DNA from: Phycobacter azelaicus
GTDB lineage: Bacteria; Pseudomonadota; Alphaproteobacteria; Rhodobacterales; Rhodobacteraceae
DNA length: 64,000 nt
Reading direction: 5' to 3'
Assembly (NCBI RefSeq): GCF_014884385.1
Contig: NZ_WKFH01000003.1
Span: 3,690,001 to 3,754,000 of the forward strand
Shown: positions 10,234-19,792 of the stretch, in pieces
Numbering within the stretch: position 1 is the first letter of the stretch
Layout of the letters: every line of letters begins with the position of its first letter
The notes under the pieces: generated by a model
Seen by the model: only the letters and a program-made list of their open reading frames with translations
What the model was told of the DNA's origin: nothing
Databases searched by the model: none
Position numbers and translations under genes: made by a program

Positions 10234-11409
10234 TTAATCTTCGTAGCGGCCGTCGTCTTTGGCCTTCTTGGCGAATTCGGTCTCTTCCCCGGAGGCCAAC
10301 TGCGCCGCCTGGACGATCCAGCCGTCGCGTTCGATGCGGCCCTTGAACTTCAGGCGGCTGTCGACCCATGCGACTTCGGCCTCGGTCCATTTGGCGATCT
10401 GGTCAAAGTGGAAGAAGCCCAGCTCGTTCAGGGTCTGCTCGAGCTTGGGGCCAACGCCTTTCAAGAGCTTCAGATCATCCGGCTTGCCACCGCGCGCCTC
10501 TGTCAGCGTCTCGGGTGCGGCCTCTTCCGTTGCCTTGGCGGCTGCCCCTTCGGGCGAAGCAGGTTCAGGCGCGGCGACCTTTTTGACCGGAGCCTTTTTC
10601 GGCGCAGGTTTCGCCTCCGCCGCTTGTTTGGCGGCTGGTTTCGCAGCCTCGGGCGCCTTTGGCGGCTGGCCTTCGGCGGCGCGGCCTGCAACCACACCGT
10701 CCTTGCCAATCCAAGGTGTCAGGATCGGAACCTCATCGCCCTGAATGCGCTTGACGCTGTCGCCCAGATCCACCGCCAGCTGCACCGACGCGTTATACTG
10801 CGTCTTGCCGCTGTCGTATTCGGTGAGCGAGGTCAGGCCCGATTTCGGCTCAGCCGCGTAGCGACCATTCTGCGGACCCGGCACAACCGGTTTGCCTGCC
10901 GCCAGATCATCCAGGATCTTGGTGAAGCTTTCGGTGGTCAGGTCTTCGAAATAGTCCTTGCCGATCTGCGCCATAGGCGCGTTCGTGCAGGAGCCGAGGC
11001 ATTCCACCTCTTCCCAGGTGAACTTGCCATCCGCCGACAGGGTAAAGGGCTTGGGCGCGATCTTTTCCTTGCAGACCGCGATCAGGTCCTCGGCGCCGCA
11101 GATCATGCAGGAGGTGGTCCCACAGATCTGCACATGCGCGACCGAGCCCGTGGGCTGCAGCTGGAACATAAAGTAGAAGGAGGCAACCTCGAGCACGCGG
11201 ATATAGGCCATGCCCAGCATGTCCGCGATATATTCGATCGCGGGCTTGCTGACCCAGCCTTCCTGTTCCTGTGCGCGCCACAAAAGCGGGATCACGGCAG
11301 AGGCCTGACGCCCCTCGGGGTATTTGGTCACTTGCGCTTCGGCCCATTTCTGGTTGTCGGGCGTGAAGGCAAAGCTTTCGGGTTGTTCGGAATGCAGACG
11401 ACGGAGCAT
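10234..11409 (-). CDS. nuoE: NADH-quinone oxidoreductase subunit E with long C-terminal extension
   Basis: The N-terminal ~175 residues are the thioredoxin-like NuoE (24-kDa) subunit, with [2Fe-2S] cysteines at 96, 101, 137 and 141 ([10 protein letters not shown] and ECLGSC). At 391 aa it is roughly twice the usual bacterial length. The extra part contains a linker, an Ala/Pro/Lys-rich low-complexity stretch (about 240-300) and a helix-hairpin-helix-like module [20 protein letters not shown] (about 310-350). Related extensions occur in Rhodobacter-type NuoE. The start overlaps the nuoD stop as TAATG. Confidence 0.96.
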   Translation of the reverse strand: MLRRLHSEQPESFAFTPDNQKWAEAQVTKYPEGRQASAVIPLLWRAQEQEGWVSKPAIEYIADMLGMAYIRVLEVASFYFMFQLQPTGSVAHVQICGTTSCMICGAEDLIAVCKEKIAPKPFTLSADGKFTWEEVECLGSCTNAPMAQIGKDYFEDLTTESFTKILDDLAAGKPVVPGPQNGRYAAEPKSGLTSLTEYDSGKTQYNASVQLAVDLGDSVKRIQGDEVPILTPWIGKDGVVAGRAAEGQPPKAPEAAKPAAKQAAEAKPAPKKAPVKKVAAPEPASPEGAAAKATEEAAPETLTEARGGKPDDLKLLKGVGPKLEQTLNELGFFHFDQIAKWTEAEVAWVDSRLKFKGRIERDGWIVQAAQLASGEETEFAKKAKDDGRYED

Positions 11410-12626
11410 TAGCGGTCAATCTCTCCAAATACGACGTCCATGGTGCCGATAATGGCAGCCACGTCGGCAAGTTGGTGACCCTTGGCCACATGGTCCATGG
11501 CTTGCAGGTGCAGATAGCCCGGCGCGCGCAGCTTGGCGCGGTAGGGTTTGTTGCTCCCGTCCGCCACAAGGTAGACGCCGAATTCGCCCTTGGGCGCCTC
11601 GACGGCGGCATAGACTTCGCCTTCGGGCACGTGGAAACCCTCGGTGTAAAGCTTGAAGTGGTGGATCAGGCTTTCCATCGAGGTTTTCATGTCGCCCCGT
11701 TTCGGCGGAGTCAGCTTGCCACGGGCCAGCACGTCGCCGGTGGCTTCGCGCAGCTTGTGGATAGCCTGACGGATGATCGACAGCGACTGGCGCATCTCTT
11801 CCATGCGGACGAGGTAGCGGTCATAGCAGTCGCCGTTCTTGCCGACCGGGATCTGGAAGTCGAATTCGTCATAGCACTCATAGGGCTGCGCGCGACGCAG
11901 ATCCCAGGCGAGGCCCGATCCGCGCACCATCACGCCGGAGAATCCGTAGTCCTGAATTTCCTGCTCGCTCACCACGCCAATGTCGCAGTTACGCTGCTTG
12001 AAGATGCGGTTTTCCGTGAGCAACCCGTCGATATCCTCAAGGACCTTGGGGAATTCGATTGCCCATTCCTCAATATCGTCGATCAGCTCGTCGGGCAGAT
12101 CCTGATGCACGCCGCCGGGGCGGAAGTAGGCCGCGTGAAGGCGGGCACCACAGGCGCGCTCGTAGAAGATCATCAGCTTCTCGCGCTCTTCAAAGCCCCA
12201 CAGCGGCGGGGTCAGCGCGCCAACGTCCATCGCCTGCGTGGTGACGTTCAAGAGGTGGTTCAGAATACGGCCGATTTCCGAGTACAGAACCCGGATCAGC
12301 GAGGCCCGGCGGGGCACTTCAACACCGCAAAGCTTTTCAATCGCGAGACACCATGCATGTTCCTGGTTCATCGGCGCCACATAGTCGAGGCGGTCGAAAT
12401 AGGGCAGGTTCTGCAGGTAGGTGCGGCTTTCCATCAGCTTTTCGGTGCCGCGATGCAGGAGGCCGATGTGCGGATCGCAGCGCTCGACGATCTCACCGTC
12501 GAGTTCGAGCACCAGACGCAGCACGCCGTGCGCCGCAGGGTGCTGCGGGCCGAAGTTGATGTTGAAGTTGCGGATCTTCTGCTCGCCCGTCAGGGCGTCA
12601 TCGAAACCTTTGGAGCCGTCCATCAT
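11409..12626 (-). CDS. nuoD: NADH-quinone oxidoreductase subunit D
   Basis: 49-kDa homologue that forms the quinone-reduction site with NuoB, descended from [NiFe]-hydrogenase large subunits. The hallmark [20 protein letters not shown] is near the N-terminus, and [18 protein letters not shown] and the conserved C-terminal DVVFGEIDR are present. 405 aa is the normal length for a separate NuoD, so there is no NuoCD fusion here. Two adjacent ATG codons (12626, 12623) can serve as start; the GAGGGGG ribosome site favours the first, which overlaps the nuoC stop as ATGA. Confidence 0.98.
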   Translation of the reverse strand: MMDGSKGFDDALTGEQKIRNFNINFGPQHPAAHGVLRLVLELDGEIVERCDPHIGLLHRGTEKLMESRTYLQNLPYFDRLDYVAPMNQEHAWCLAIEKLCGVEVPRRASLIRVLYSEIGRILNHLLNVTTQAMDVGALTPPLWGFEEREKLMIFYERACGARLHAAYFRPGGVHQDLPDELIDDIEEWAIEFPKVLEDIDGLLTENRIFKQRNCDIGVVSEQEIQDYGFSGVMVRGSGLAWDLRRAQPYECYDEFDFQIPVGKNGDCYDRYLVRMEEMRQSLSIIRQAIHKLREATGDVLARGKLTPPKRGDMKTSMESLIHHFKLYTEGFHVPEGEVYAAVEAPKGEFGVYLVADGSNKPYRAKLRAPGYLHLQAMDHVAKGHQLADVAAIIGTMDVVFGEIDR

Positions 12627-13231
12627 TTCGCCCCCTCTTTTTCATCGCCGGGCAGGATGTATTCGGCACCCTCCCACGGGGACATGAAGTCAAACTGGCG
12701 GTATTCCTGCACCAGGCTTACCGGTTCATAGACCACGCGCTTTTGCGCCTCGTCATAACGCACCTCGGTATAGCCGGTGGTCGGGAAGTCCTTGCGCAGC
12801 GGGTGGCCGCGGAAACCATAGTCGGTCAGGATGCGGCGCAGGTCCGGGTGGCCGGTGAAGAGGATCCCGAACATGTCGAAGACCTCACGCTCGAACCAGT
12901 TGGCCGAGGGGTGCACATCGACAATCGAGGGTACCATTTCATCCTCGCGCACAGACACCCGCAGGCGGATGCGCTGGTTCTGGTACATCGACAGGAAGTG
13001 GTAGACCACGTCGAACCGCTTGGCCCGCTCGGGGTAGTCGACTGCCGTGATGTCCACGAGGGTGGAAAACTTGCAGGTCGCATCAGTGCGCAGAAACTCG
13101 ACCAGGCCCGCGATATTGGCGGGCGCCACGTCGACGTTCAACTCATCATGGGTCACATCCCATGCGATGACGCAATCCGGACGCTTGGCCGCGATCTGGG
13201 ATCCGAGTTCGTTCAGTGCTTCAGTCATCAT
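12623..13231 (-). CDS. nuoC: NADH-quinone oxidoreductase subunit C
   Basis: 30-kDa peripheral-arm subunit of complex I, about 202 aa. The family signature is clear: [18 protein letters not shown], then [19 protein letters not shown]. The C-terminus [10 protein letters not shown] is also typical. The start is one of two consecutive ATG codons (13231 or 13228) behind a GGAG site; the first is used here, but the second would be equally good. It overlaps nuoD by 4 bases. Confidence 0.97.
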   Translation of the reverse strand: MMTEALNELGSQIAAKRPDCVIAWDVTHDELNVDVAPANIAGLVEFLRTDATCKFSTLVDITAVDYPERAKRFDVVYHFLSMYQNQRIRLRVSVREDEMVPSIVDVHPSANWFEREVFDMFGILFTGHPDLRRILTDYGFRGHPLRKDFPTTGYTEVRYDEAQKRVVYEPVSLVQEYRQFDFMSPWEGAEYILPGDEKEGAK

Positions 13232-13252
13232 CAAATCTCCAACCAAAGCCGA

Positions 13253-13786
13253 TCAGCGGACCAGGGTGCCGGTGCGGCGGATCTTGCGTTGCAGCTGCAT
13301 CAGACCGTAAAGCAGCGCCTCTGCCGTCGGCGGGCAGCCCGGCACATAGACATCCACCGGAACGATACGGTCACAGCCGCGCACAACCGAATAGCTGTAG
13401 TGGTAGTAGCCACCGCCATTGGCGCAGGAGCCCATTGAGATCACGTAACGCGGCTCGGGCATCTGATCGTAGACCTTGCGCAACGCGGGCGCCATCTTGT
13501 TGGTGAGCGTTCCGGCCACAATCATCACGTCCGACTGGCGCGGAGAGGCGCGCGGCGCGATGCCAAAGCGTTCGGCGTCATAGCGGGGCATCGAGGTGTG
13601 CATCATCTCAACCGCGCAGCACGCCAGACCAAAGGTCATCCAGTGCAGCGAGCCGGTGCGCGCCCAATTGATGATATCCTCAGCCGAGGTCAGCAGGAAA
13701 CCTTTGTCCTGCAGCTCGGCATTCAGGGCCTGGGTGACGACTTCCTTGTCGACACCAGCGGTGTTGGCTCCGGTCATCACTCCCAT
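13253..13786 (-). CDS. nuoB: NADH-quinone oxidoreductase subunit B
   Basis: Carries cluster N2, the last iron-sulfur centre before quinone. The adjacent cysteine pair in [11 protein letters not shown] and the other ligands in [10 protein letters not shown] and [14 protein letters not shown] are all present. The start at 13786 gives 177 aa ([11 protein letters not shown]); an alternative ATG at 13777 would be three codons shorter. Either choice overlaps or abuts the 3' end of nuoA, consistent with coupled translation. Confidence 0.97.
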   Translation of the reverse strand: MGVMTGANTAGVDKEVVTQALNAELQDKGFLLTSAEDIINWARTGSLHWMTFGLACCAVEMMHTSMPRYDAERFGIAPRASPRQSDVMIVAGTLTNKMAPALRKVYDQMPEPRYVISMGSCANGGGYYHYSYSVVRGCDRIVPVDVYVPGCPPTAEALLYGLMQLQRKIRRTGTLVR

Positions 13787-14142
13787 TCCAGGGCCCCCTT
13801 CTTCCATTCATAGGCAAAGCCGGCGGTCAGCACGCCCAGGAACACCATCATTGACCAGAAGGCCGTATCGCTCAGATCCGCAAAGCCCACGGCCCACGGG
13901 AACAGGAAGGCGATTTCCAGATCGAAAATGATGAACAGAATCGACACCAGGTAAAATCGCACGTCGAATTTCATACGGGCGTCGTCGAACGCGTTGAAAC
14001 CACATTCGTAAGCACTTACTTTTTCCGGGTCGGGATTGCGCACGGCGAGCACAACGGCCGCCAGAATAAGGACAATTCCAAGGCCGATGGCGACGGCCAG
14101 AAACACCAGGATCGGGAGGTATTCCCGCAACATCTCTTCCAC
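13777..14142 (-). CDS. nuoA: NADH-quinone oxidoreductase subunit A
   Basis: First gene of the operon; a 121-aa, three-helix membrane subunit next to the quinone chamber. The diagnostic matrix/cytoplasm-side loop is [20 protein letters not shown], followed by [17 protein letters not shown] with its acidic pair. A GGAAAGGAG-type ribosome site precedes the ATG. The predicted operon promoter lies about 65 bases upstream. Confidence 0.98.
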   Translation of the reverse strand: MEEMLREYLPILVFLAVAIGLGIVLILAAVVLAVRNPDPEKVSAYECGFNAFDDARMKFDVRFYLVSILFIIFDLEIAFLFPWAVGFADLSDTAFWSMMVFLGVLTAGFAYEWKKGALEWE

Positions 14143-14206
14143 GAGTGGCTCCTTTCCGCGCGCGCGGGTTCTCGCGCGCCGTCAATTGGCGTGTTGACTT
14201 GGGCCG

Positions 14207-14235
14207 TGTCTACTCCCCTGCCCCCCCACCGTCAA
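14207..14235 (-). promoter_or_regulatory. Predicted sigma70-type promoter of the nuo operon
   Basis: On the minus strand a -35 TTGACG (14230-14235) and a -10 TAGACA (14207-14212) are separated by exactly 17 bases. Transcription would start near 14200, leaving a leader of roughly 58 bases before nuoA. This is the only strong hexamer pair between nuoA and the next gene. The spacer is very G-rich. Found by eye; no start-site data. Confidence 0.55.
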
Positions 14236-14359
14236 CACAGGCATTTGGTTTGGATTACCCTTACTTTAACAGCGCGACCCGATGACATCATTTAGCCCAA
14301 ATAACACCCGCATCCACCCAACATCACATGCGAATTTATCTATGTTTATCAAACGGCAA

Positions 14360-14382
14360 GCGCGCCCAGATTTGGGGCGCGC
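14360..14382 (-). terminator. Possible terminator of the liu cluster
   Basis: Perfect 8-bp inverted repeat GCGCGCCC / GGGCGCGC with a 7-base loop, about 100 bases past the stop of the hydratase gene. There is no strong T-run on either strand, so it may be a weak or factor-assisted terminator or simply an mRNA-stabilising hairpin. Confidence 0.4.
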
Positions 14383-14484
14383 CTGATAGAAACAGTCAGA
14401 ATTTTTGGTCTATCGACAAACCTTCGCAAAACCCCTTGGAAAGCCCCTATCTGATGGCCTCTGGGGCGGTCGGCAGGGCGCCGA

Positions 14485-15267
14485 CTACCGCTGCCAGCTG
14501 GGCTTGCGCTTTTCGAAGAACGCCGCAATCCCCTCGGGGGCTTCGGCGCCCTCCCAGCGGTCTACCAGCGCTTTGATGGTATGATCGATAGTGGACTCAT
14601 CCAGGCGCGGCCCCAGATCCCGAGTCAGTTTCTTGGCGGCAGCAACAGCCCCCGGCGCGCAGGCCATGTAAGGAAGCACTTCCGCTTCCACCGCTTCGGC
14701 CAATTGATCCGACGGAACGATTCTCGCCAGAAGGCCGAGGTCGACCGCTTCGGCCGCACCAAAAAGCCGCGCCGACATGAAAACCCGGCGTGCGCGTGCT
14801 TCGCCCATGCGGGCAATGACATAGGGACCGATTGTGGCCGGGATCAGCCCCAGTTTGGTCTCGGTCAGGCCCATCTTTAGGCTATCGACACCAACCGCCA
14901 CATCGCAGACCGAGGCCATACCAACGCCGCCGCCAAAGGCATTGCCCTGGATCGCCCCGATCAGGGGCTTTGGCAGCGTATTGAGCAGCATCAGCACGTC
15001 GGCCAGAACCCGCGCCTCTTTTGCACGGGTCGCGGCATCCGCCGTCATTTGCGCCTGCATCCAGCCAAGGTCCCCGCCCGCGCAGAAACTCTTGCCCGAT
15101 CCCGTCAGAACCACCACACGCACGCTTTCATCTTCGCCAAGATCCTGCGCCGCCTGTTTCAGCTCCAAGAGCATTTCGCCGGACATGGCGTTGTGTTTGT
15201 CCGGGCGGTTGAGGGTGAGTGTGGCAACCCCGCGCTCGTCCGTTTCCAGCTTGATCGTGTTGAACAT
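14485..15267 (-). CDS. liuC: Enoyl-CoA hydratase/isomerase family; probable methylglutaconyl-CoA hydratase
   Basis: 260-aa crotonase-fold protein, last gene of the leucine cluster. The oxyanion-hole segments are KSFCAGGDLGWM and AIQGNAFGGGVGMASVCD. A glutamate sits in TETKLGLIPATIGPYV, while the first catalytic-Glu position of classical crotonase (GGGVGM) is not acidic, as I recall for bacterial LiuC proteins. Context makes 3-methylglutaconyl-CoA to HMG-CoA the likely reaction. ATG at 15267 starts the family N-terminus MFNTIKLETDERGVATLTL. It lies 25 bases downstream of HMG-CoA lyase. Confidence 0.88.
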   Translation of the reverse strand: MFNTIKLETDERGVATLTLNRPDKHNAMSGEMLLELKQAAQDLGEDESVRVVVLTGSGKSFCAGGDLGWMQAQMTADAATRAKEARVLADVLMLLNTLPKPLIGAIQGNAFGGGVGMASVCDVAVGVDSLKMGLTETKLGLIPATIGPYVIARMGEARARRVFMSARLFGAAEAVDLGLLARIVPSDQLAEAVEAEVLPYMACAPGAVAAAKKLTRDLGPRLDESTIDHTIKALVDRWEGAEAPEGIAAFFEKRKPSWQR

Positions 15268-15292
15268 GGTCTTGCTCTCTTTCTTCTTCCCG

Positions 15293-16153
15293 TCACGCCG
15301 CAACGCCACGCATGGCGCGGGCAAGTTCGGCAGCCTCATCCAGAACCCGTGCATCGAGCCCCGTGTCATATCCAAGCGCCGTCAGATGCGCATGCACCGT
15401 CTCGGTTGCCACATTCCCAGCCGCGCCCGGCGCATAGGGGCAGCCGCCAAGCCCGCCTACGGCGGCATCGAAGACCCGCACGCCCTGCGCGAGCGAAGCA
15501 TCGATGTTGGCGATCGCCCTCCCCGCGGTGTCATGATAATGCCCAGCCAGTTTCTCGATCGGTACGCGGGCCTTCACCGCTTCCAGCATTTTCGTGATCG
15601 TCTCCGGCGTGCCCTGCCCGATGGTATCCCCCAGAGAGATCTCATAGCAGCCAAGTTCAAACAGCCGCTCTGCCACTTCTGCCACCTTTTCCGGCGGGGT
15701 AGCGCCATCGTAGGGGCAATCGGTCACGCAAGAGACATAACCCCGTACGGGCAGGTCGATCTTCTTCGCCGCCTCCAGGATGGGCAGGAAACGCTCAATG
15801 CTTTCGGCAATTGTCGCGTTGATATTGGCCTTGGAGAACCCTTCGGAGGCCGCCGCAAAAACCGCGATTTCATCCGCCTTTGCCGCGACCGCATCCTCGT
15901 AGCCGCGCATATTTGGGGTCAGTGCGGCATAAGAAACGCCGGGAGCACGTTTGATACCGGCCAGAACCTCACCACTGCCCGCCATCTGCGGCACCCATTT
16001 GGGCGAGACAAAGCTCGCCACCTCGATCCGCCGGAAGCCAGCGCGCGACAGGCAATCCACCAGCGCGATCTTTTCCGCCACCGGAATGGCCCGCTTTTCA
16101 TTCTGCAGCCCGTCGCGCGGACCCATCTCGAAAATCTCAACGCGTTGCGTCAT
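15293..16153 (-). CDS. liuE: Hydroxymethylglutaryl-CoA lyase
   Basis: 286-aa TIM-barrel enzyme that cleaves HMG-CoA to acetyl-CoA and acetoacetate, the last step of leucine breakdown. The N-terminal EMGPRDGLQNEK, the metal-binding HYHDTAGRAIANID and the catalytic-cysteine loop GGLGGCPYAPGAAGN are all intact. ATG at 16153 has a GGGAGGGC ribosome site. It lies between the carboxylase alpha subunit and the hydratase, an arrangement typical of liu operons. Confidence 0.95.
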   Translation of the reverse strand: MTQRVEIFEMGPRDGLQNEKRAIPVAEKIALVDCLSRAGFRRIEVASFVSPKWVPQMAGSGEVLAGIKRAPGVSYAALTPNMRGYEDAVAAKADEIAVFAAASEGFSKANINATIAESIERFLPILEAAKKIDLPVRGYVSCVTDCPYDGATPPEKVAEVAERLFELGCYEISLGDTIGQGTPETITKMLEAVKARVPIEKLAGHYHDTAGRAIANIDASLAQGVRVFDAAVGGLGGCPYAPGAAGNVATETVHAHLTALGYDTGLDARVLDEAAELARAMRGVAA

Positions 16154-16237
16154 GGCGTGCCCTCCCTTGGCGATCCGGCCTTCGTTGCTTGCCCTGGCGA
16201 CAGCCTGCCGCCAGCGCATCTGCTTTTCTACTGAAGA

Positions 16238-18178
16238 TCAGTCTTCCGCTGCGTCCAGACGCACCAGCGCGGCGCCCGCCTCGACCTGATCGCCCGCGGC
16301 GGCCAGAACCTCGGCCACGGTGCCATCGCGCGCCGCCAAGAGCGAATGCTCCATCTTCATGGCTTCCAGAATGGCAAGACGATCGCCCTCCTTCACCTCT
16401 TGGCCTGCCTCGGCAAAGACAGCCTTGACCAGACCCGGCATCGGCGCCTCGATCACATTCATGTCGCCCCCGGCAGCCGATGCGCGATCCAGCGGATCGA
16501 TCACCTCGAACTGGATCCCGTAGCCATCAAAGACGGTGATCGTATTTTCCGCCTGCGCCATCGGCGGCAGCCGGTCGCCACCAAGGACCCAAGCACCGCC
16601 AATCCGGTTTGCAATCACCTGTTCCTCGCCAATGGTCCAGACCTGACGATCCGGCCCGTCCACCTCGACCATGGCCTCGAACTCTTCGCCCTGAAGGCTG
16701 AGATGAACCGAGCGGTGCAGGTCGGACCACAGGGTAAAGCCGGTGTCCCAAGCGGTGTTGATCAGGCCCAGCGCCTGCATTCCGGCGGCGGCCTTGTGCT
16801 CGGGCTTGACCATGGGCGCCTGCACCAGCCGATCCAAATCCCGCGCAATCAGGCCGGTGTCCACATCCCCCGCGGCAAAGCCTTCATGTGCGGCCAAGGC
16901 GCCAAGGAAGGCAAGGTTCGTGACCGTGCCGCCCACCTCGGTTTCCGCAAGGGCCTGCGACAGGCGCGACAGGGCGACCGCGCGGGTGGGGCCATGCACA
17001 ATCACCTTGGAGATCATCGGATCATACCAGGGGCTGATGGTATCCCCTGCCCGCACGCCGCTGTCGGCGCGGCAGCTATCGGGGAATTGCAGATGCGTCA
17101 GCGTGCCGGTTGCGGGCAAGAACCCCTTTGGCACGTCTTCGGCATACAGCCGCGCCTCAAAGGCATGGCCGGTGATGGTCAGCTCGTCCTGCTGTTTCGG
17201 CAGGCTTTCACCCGATGCGACGCGCAGCTGCCATTCCACCAGATCGACGCCGGTGATCAGCTCCGTCACAGGATGTTCCACCTGCAGACGGGTGTTCATC
17301 TCCATGAACCAGAACCCGTCCGGGCGCAGACCATTCGAGCCATCGACGATGAACTCCACCGTACCGGCCCCTTTATAGCCAATCGCCTCGGCTGCGCGCA
17401 CACCGGCACGGCCCATGGCCTCGCGCATTTCGGCGGTCATGCCGGGCGCGGGCGCCTCTTCTATGACCTTCTGGTGACGACGCTGGAGCGAACAGTCCCG
17501 TTCAAAGAGATGCACCGCTGTGGTGCCATCTCCAAAGACCTGCACTTCGATATGGCGGGGCTGCTGAATGTATTTCTCGATCAGCACATCCGGGTTGCCA
17601 AAGGCCGTGGTGGCTTCACCTTGGGCGCTTTTGAGCGCTTCCATGAAGTCCTCGGGCTGCTCCACAAGGCGCATGCCCTTGCCGCCACCGCCTGCAACCG
17701 CCTTGATCAGGACAGGGTAGCCGATGGTGTCAGCGGCACCGGACAGGTGCTCGGGATCCTGGTTCTTGCCGTGATAGCCGGGGACGACGGGCACGCCCGC
17801 CTCCTCCATCAGCGCCTTGGCCGCGTCCTTTAGTCCCATCTTGCGGATCGCATCCGCCGAAGGGCCGATAAACACAAGGCCAGCCGCCTCGACCGCGTCC
17901 ACGAACTCGGGGTTTTCCGACAGAAAGCCATAGCCGGGGTGGATCGCCTGAGCGCCAGTCGCCTTGGCGATGGCTATGATCTCATCCCCCAGAAGGTAGC
18001 TGTCGGCGGGGGCAGAGCCGGTGCCGATGTGGCAGGCCTCATCCGCCATGGCCACATGTTTCGATGCGCGGTCAGCATCCGAATAGATGGCGACGGTTTT
18101 CACGCCCATGGCGCGGGCGGTTTCCATAACGCGGCAGGCGATCTCGCCCCGGTTTGCGATCAGAATTTTGTCAAACAT
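16238..18178 (-). CDS. liuD: Methylcrotonyl-CoA carboxylase, biotin-carboxylase (alpha) subunit
   Basis: 646-aa biotin-dependent carboxylase subunit. An N-terminal biotin carboxylase domain (FDKILIANRGEIACRV; ATP-grasp loop GGGGKGMRLV; active site EMNTRLQVEHPVTE) is followed by a linking domain and a C-terminal biotin carrier domain, whose lysine is in the intact ILEAMKMEH about 40 residues from the end. With the beta subunit just upstream it carboxylates 3-methylcrotonyl-CoA. The leucine-pathway neighbours distinguish it from propionyl- or acetyl-CoA carboxylase subunits. Confidence 0.93.
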   Translation of the reverse strand: MFDKILIANRGEIACRVMETARAMGVKTVAIYSDADRASKHVAMADEACHIGTGSAPADSYLLGDEIIAIAKATGAQAIHPGYGFLSENPEFVDAVEAAGLVFIGPSADAIRKMGLKDAAKALMEEAGVPVVPGYHGKNQDPEHLSGAADTIGYPVLIKAVAGGGGKGMRLVEQPEDFMEALKSAQGEATTAFGNPDVLIEKYIQQPRHIEVQVFGDGTTAVHLFERDCSLQRRHQKVIEEAPAPGMTAEMREAMGRAGVRAAEAIGYKGAGTVEFIVDGSNGLRPDGFWFMEMNTRLQVEHPVTELITGVDLVEWQLRVASGESLPKQQDELTITGHAFEARLYAEDVPKGFLPATGTLTHLQFPDSCRADSGVRAGDTISPWYDPMISKVIVHGPTRAVALSRLSQALAETEVGGTVTNLAFLGALAAHEGFAAGDVDTGLIARDLDRLVQAPMVKPEHKAAAGMQALGLINTAWDTGFTLWSDLHRSVHLSLQGEEFEAMVEVDGPDRQVWTIGEEQVIANRIGGAWVLGGDRLPPMAQAENTITVFDGYGIQFEVIDPLDRASAAGGDMNVIEAPMPGLVKAVFAEAGQEVKEGDRLAILEAMKMEHSLLAARDGTVAEVLAAAGDQVEAGAALVRLDAAED

Positions 18179-18187
18179 GGTTCGTCC

Positions 18188-19792
18188 TCACATCCGGAAC
18201 ACGCCAAAGCGCGTGTCTTCAATCGGGGCATTCAAAGCGGCGCTCAGCGACAGGGCCAGCACCTCGCGGGATTTGCGAGGATCGATGATGCCATCGTCCC
18301 AAAGCCGCGCCGAGGCATAGAGCGGGTGACTCTGCTCCTCGAACATCTCGATGGTGGGGCGCTTGAATTCGGCCTCTTCCTCGGCGCTCCAACTGCCGCC
18401 CTGCCGTTCGATGGCGTCGCGTTTCACGGTCGCGAGAACCCCCGCTGCCTGCTCACCGCCCATCACGGAAATGCGGCTGTTCGGCCAGGTCCAGAGGAAA
18501 CGCGGCTGATAGGCGCGCCCCGACATGCCGTAGTTTCCGGCCCCGAAAGAGCCGCCCACAAGCATGGTCACCTTGGGCACATTGGTCGTCGCCACCGCCG
18601 TCACCATCTTGGCGCCATGGCGGGCGATGCCTTCGTTCTCATACTTGCGGCCCACCATGAAGCCGGTGATGTTCTGCAGGAAGACCAGCGGGATCTTGCG
18701 CTGGGAGCACAGTTCAACGAAATGTGCGCCTTTCTGTGCTGCCTCTGAGAACAGCACACCATTGTTGGCGATGATCCCCACCGGGCAGCCCTTCACATGG
18801 GCAAAGCCCGTGACCAAAGTCTCACCAAAGCGCGGCTTGAATTCGTCAAAGCGCGAGCCGTCGACCAGCCGCGCGATCACCTCTCGGATGTCATAGGGCG
18901 TGCGCAGATCGCCCGGCACTACGCCCAGGATTTCCTCGGGGTCATAGGCGGGTTCCTCAGGGGAGGCCCAGTTCACGGTGAGGGGTTTGGTGATGTTGAG
19001 CGACTGCACCGCGCGGCGCGCCAGCGCCAGCGCATGGGCGTCATCCTCGGCCAGATAATCGGCCACGCCAGAAAGGCGCGTGTGCACATCGCCGCCGCCC
19101 AGGTCTTCGGCGCTGACCACCTCACCGGTTGCCGCCTTCACCAGCGGCGGGCCCGCGAGGAAGATGGTGCCCTGCTCCTTGACGATGATGGTCACATCCG
19201 ACATCGCGGGCACATAGGCGCCGCCTGCGGTACAGGAGCCCATCACCACGGCGATCTGCGGGATGCCTTTGGCCGACATGCGCGCCTGATTGTAGAAGAT
19301 GCGGCCAAAGTGGTCGCGGTCCGGGAAGACCTCGTCCTGGTTGGGCAGGTTGGCGCCGCCAGAGTCCACCAGGTAGATACACGGCAGGCGGTTTTCCTCG
19401 GCAATCTCCTGCGCGCGCAGGTGTTTCTTGACCGTCATCGGGTAATAGGTGCCGCCCTTCACGGTGGCGTCGTTGCAGACCACCATGACCTCTTGCCCAT
19501 GCACCCGGCCAATGCCTGCAATCACGCCTGCTGCGGGGGCTGCACCGTCATACATATTGTGGGCAGCCGTCGCGCCGATTTCCAGAAATGGAGAGCCCGG
19601 ATCCAGAAGGTTCGCAACCCGGCGGCGTGGCAGCATCTTGCCCCGGCTTTCGTGGCGGGCACGAGATTGCTCGCCGCCACCCATGCGCGCCGCCTCTGCC
19701 GCCGCATCGATCTGCGCCAGCGCTTCGAGATGCGCCGCTCGGTTCTGTTTGAAGCCTTCGGAAGAAGGCATTGCCTTGGATTGAAGTTTCAT
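18188..19792 (-). CDS. liuB: Methylcrotonyl-CoA carboxylase, carboxyltransferase (beta) subunit
   Basis: 534-aa carboxyltransferase that moves CO2 from biotin to 3-methylcrotonyl-CoA. Conserved blocks include [38 protein letters not shown] and [15 protein letters not shown], as in the methylcrotonyl-type beta subunits. It overlaps the upstream acyl-CoA synthetase stop by 4 bases and lies 9 bases before the alpha subunit, implying a single transcript. Confidence 0.94.
   Translation of the reverse strand: MKLQSKAMPSSEGFKQNRAAHLEALAQIDAAAEAARMGGGEQSRARHESRGKMLPRRRVANLLDPGSPFLEIGATAAHNMYDGAAPAAGVIAGIGRVHGQEVMVVCNDATVKGGTYYPMTVKKHLRAQEIAEENRLPCIYLVDSGGANLPNQDEVFPDRDHFGRIFYNQARMSAKGIPQIAVVMGSCTAGGAYVPAMSDVTIIVKEQGTIFLAGPPLVKAATGEVVSAEDLGGGDVHTRLSGVADYLAEDDAHALALARRAVQSLNITKPLTVNWASPEEPAYDPEEILGVVPGDLRTPYDIREVIARLVDGSRFDEFKPRFGETLVTGFAHVKGCPVGIIANNGVLFSEAAQKGAHFVELCSQRKIPLVFLQNITGFMVGRKYENEGIARHGAKMVTAVATTNVPKVTMLVGGSFGAGNYGMSGRAYQPRFLWTWPNSRISVMGGEQAAGVLATVKRDAIERQGGSWSAEEEAEFKRPTIEMFEEQSHPLYASARLWDDGIIDPRKSREVLALSLSAALNAPIEDTRFGVFRM

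Larger units (their letters stand above)
14143..14484. other. Intergenic region between nuoA and the liu cluster
   Basis: 342 bases without a convincing gene. It holds the nuo promoter near its left end and a GC-rich inverted repeat (14360-14382) nearer the liu cluster, with an AT-richer stretch in between. A possible 82-codon plus-strand frame here runs into the hydratase gene and has no ribosome site or family resemblance. Confidence 0.6.

Noticed and set aside
14328..14576. 82-codon plus-strand frame in the nuo/liu intergenic region
   Set aside because: No ribosome site, no recognisable fold, and its second half is antisense to the hydratase gene.
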